This document shows positions 12,400-12,568 of a stretch of DNA of 12,568 bases, one piece after another; position 1 is the first letter of the stretch, and each line of letters starts with the position of its first letter. The position numbers and the translations under genes were made by a program. The notes below the pieces were generated by a model. The model was not told the origin of the DNA and did not search any database. It was given only the letters and a program-made list of their open reading frames with translations. Origin of the DNA: Leptospira bandrabouensis (GTDB lineage Bacteria > Spirochaetota > Leptospiria > Leptospirales > Leptospiraceae). The stretch spans positions 1-12,568 of the forward strand of contig NZ_RQHT01000008.1 in NCBI RefSeq assembly GCF_004770905.1. The letters run 5' to 3'.

Positions 12400-12568
12400 A
12401 TTGCAATGTCCAAGAAAAAAGAATTTAAGATATTTTTCTTTCAAATTTTCGCTGAATCTTTTTATTCAAGGCGTGTGAAAAGAGAAAAGAGAAAAACGAA
12501 GAAATAAGAAAAGAAAAAATTGAAGAATTTTATTAAAGCTTAGTTTCTTTTAGCGTCTTTCTCATTAT
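12397..12568 (+). other. Start of cassette 13, gene not resolved
   Basis: The unit opens TTAATTGCAATG, keeping the conserved A at position 11 of the junction-proximal stem. An ATG at 12406 opens a 33-codon frame (MSKKKEFKIFFFQIFAES..., ending TAA 12505-12507), lysine-rich with no recognisable domain and no Shine-Dalgarno sequence; it may be a small protein or chance. The rest to the window end is AT-rich and open-ended. Confidence 0.4.

Larger units (their letters stand above)
1..12568 (+). mobile_element. Integron-like gene cassette array (partial, both ends open)
   Basis: Thirteen GC-rich repeats of about 160 bp, all in one orientation, alternate with AT-rich segments that each hold one gene or one toxin-antitoxin pair on the + strand. 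Every repeat ends in GTT and every complete one begins at AAC. The sequence after GTT at the start of a unit is the inverse complement of the sequence before AAC at the end of the same unit over 15-20 nt. This is the topology of an integron cassette excised as a circle by a cut at G|TT inside attC. The sites are longer than most described attC sites and appear multi-branched. No integrase, attI or common promoter is visible here, so 'integron' is an inference; a different recombinase using folded single-stranded sites would also fit. Confidence 0.75.

Overview
This window is best read as part of a large array of gene cassettes, organised like a chromosomal integron. Thirteen copies (twelve complete, one cut by the left edge) of a GC-rich structured repeat of about 160 bp divide AT-rich DNA into twelve complete units and the start of a thirteenth. 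All genes and all repeats point the same way (+ strand). No integrase and no attI lie inside the window, so the integron reading rests on the architecture. The low GC content, lipobox style and types of toxin-antitoxin modules suggest a spirochaete, perhaps Leptospira, but that is recognition from memory and only moderately secure.

Cassettes (numbered from the G|TT junction at each repeat end): 1 (67-972) RelE/Gp49-type toxin plus XRE antitoxin; 2 (973-1985) zinc-ribbon protein with a possible nuclease-like C-terminus; 3 (1986-3001) unknown, possibly HEPN-like; 4 (3002-3997) DUF2716-like protein plus about 300 bp of empty AT-rich DNA; 5 (3998-4861) putative lipoprotein; 6 (4862-5793) HigB toxin broken by a stop codon, plus intact HigA; 7 (5794-6781) HigB2-like toxin plus HigA2-like antitoxin; 8 (6782-8195) IS91/ISCR-type HUH transposase; 9 (8196-9301) unknown protein with C-terminal membrane segments; 10 (9302-10641) AlbA/Schlafen-type ATP-binding-domain protein; 11 (10642-11491) unknown helical protein; 12 (11492-12396) HicAB; 13 (12397 onward) cut by the window.

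Three observations support site-specific cassette recombination. (i) Each cassette begins and ends with its own 15-20 nt imperfect inverted repeat. The partners belong to the same cassette, not to the two sides of one repeat, as expected if the unit is a circle cut at G|TT. (ii) Within repeats several helices co-vary (for example GACTAACCG/CGGTTAGTC against GGGGAAACG/CGTCTCCCC). (iii) The residual mismatches are mostly A opposite C on the + strand, which become G-T wobbles on the - strand. One of them, 11 nt from the crossover G, occurs in all twelve complete cassettes. This points to the bottom strand as the functional folded molecule, as in integron attC sites.

Transcriptional logic also splits the cassettes. 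The single-gene cassettes start their gene 20-48 nt after the junction with no visible promoter. The four toxin-antitoxin cassettes carry a promoter with an overlapping palindromic operator, and the toxin start codon sits almost at the predicted transcription start. The stable TA modules may help hold the array together, while several other cassettes carry unknown, possibly defence-related, genes.
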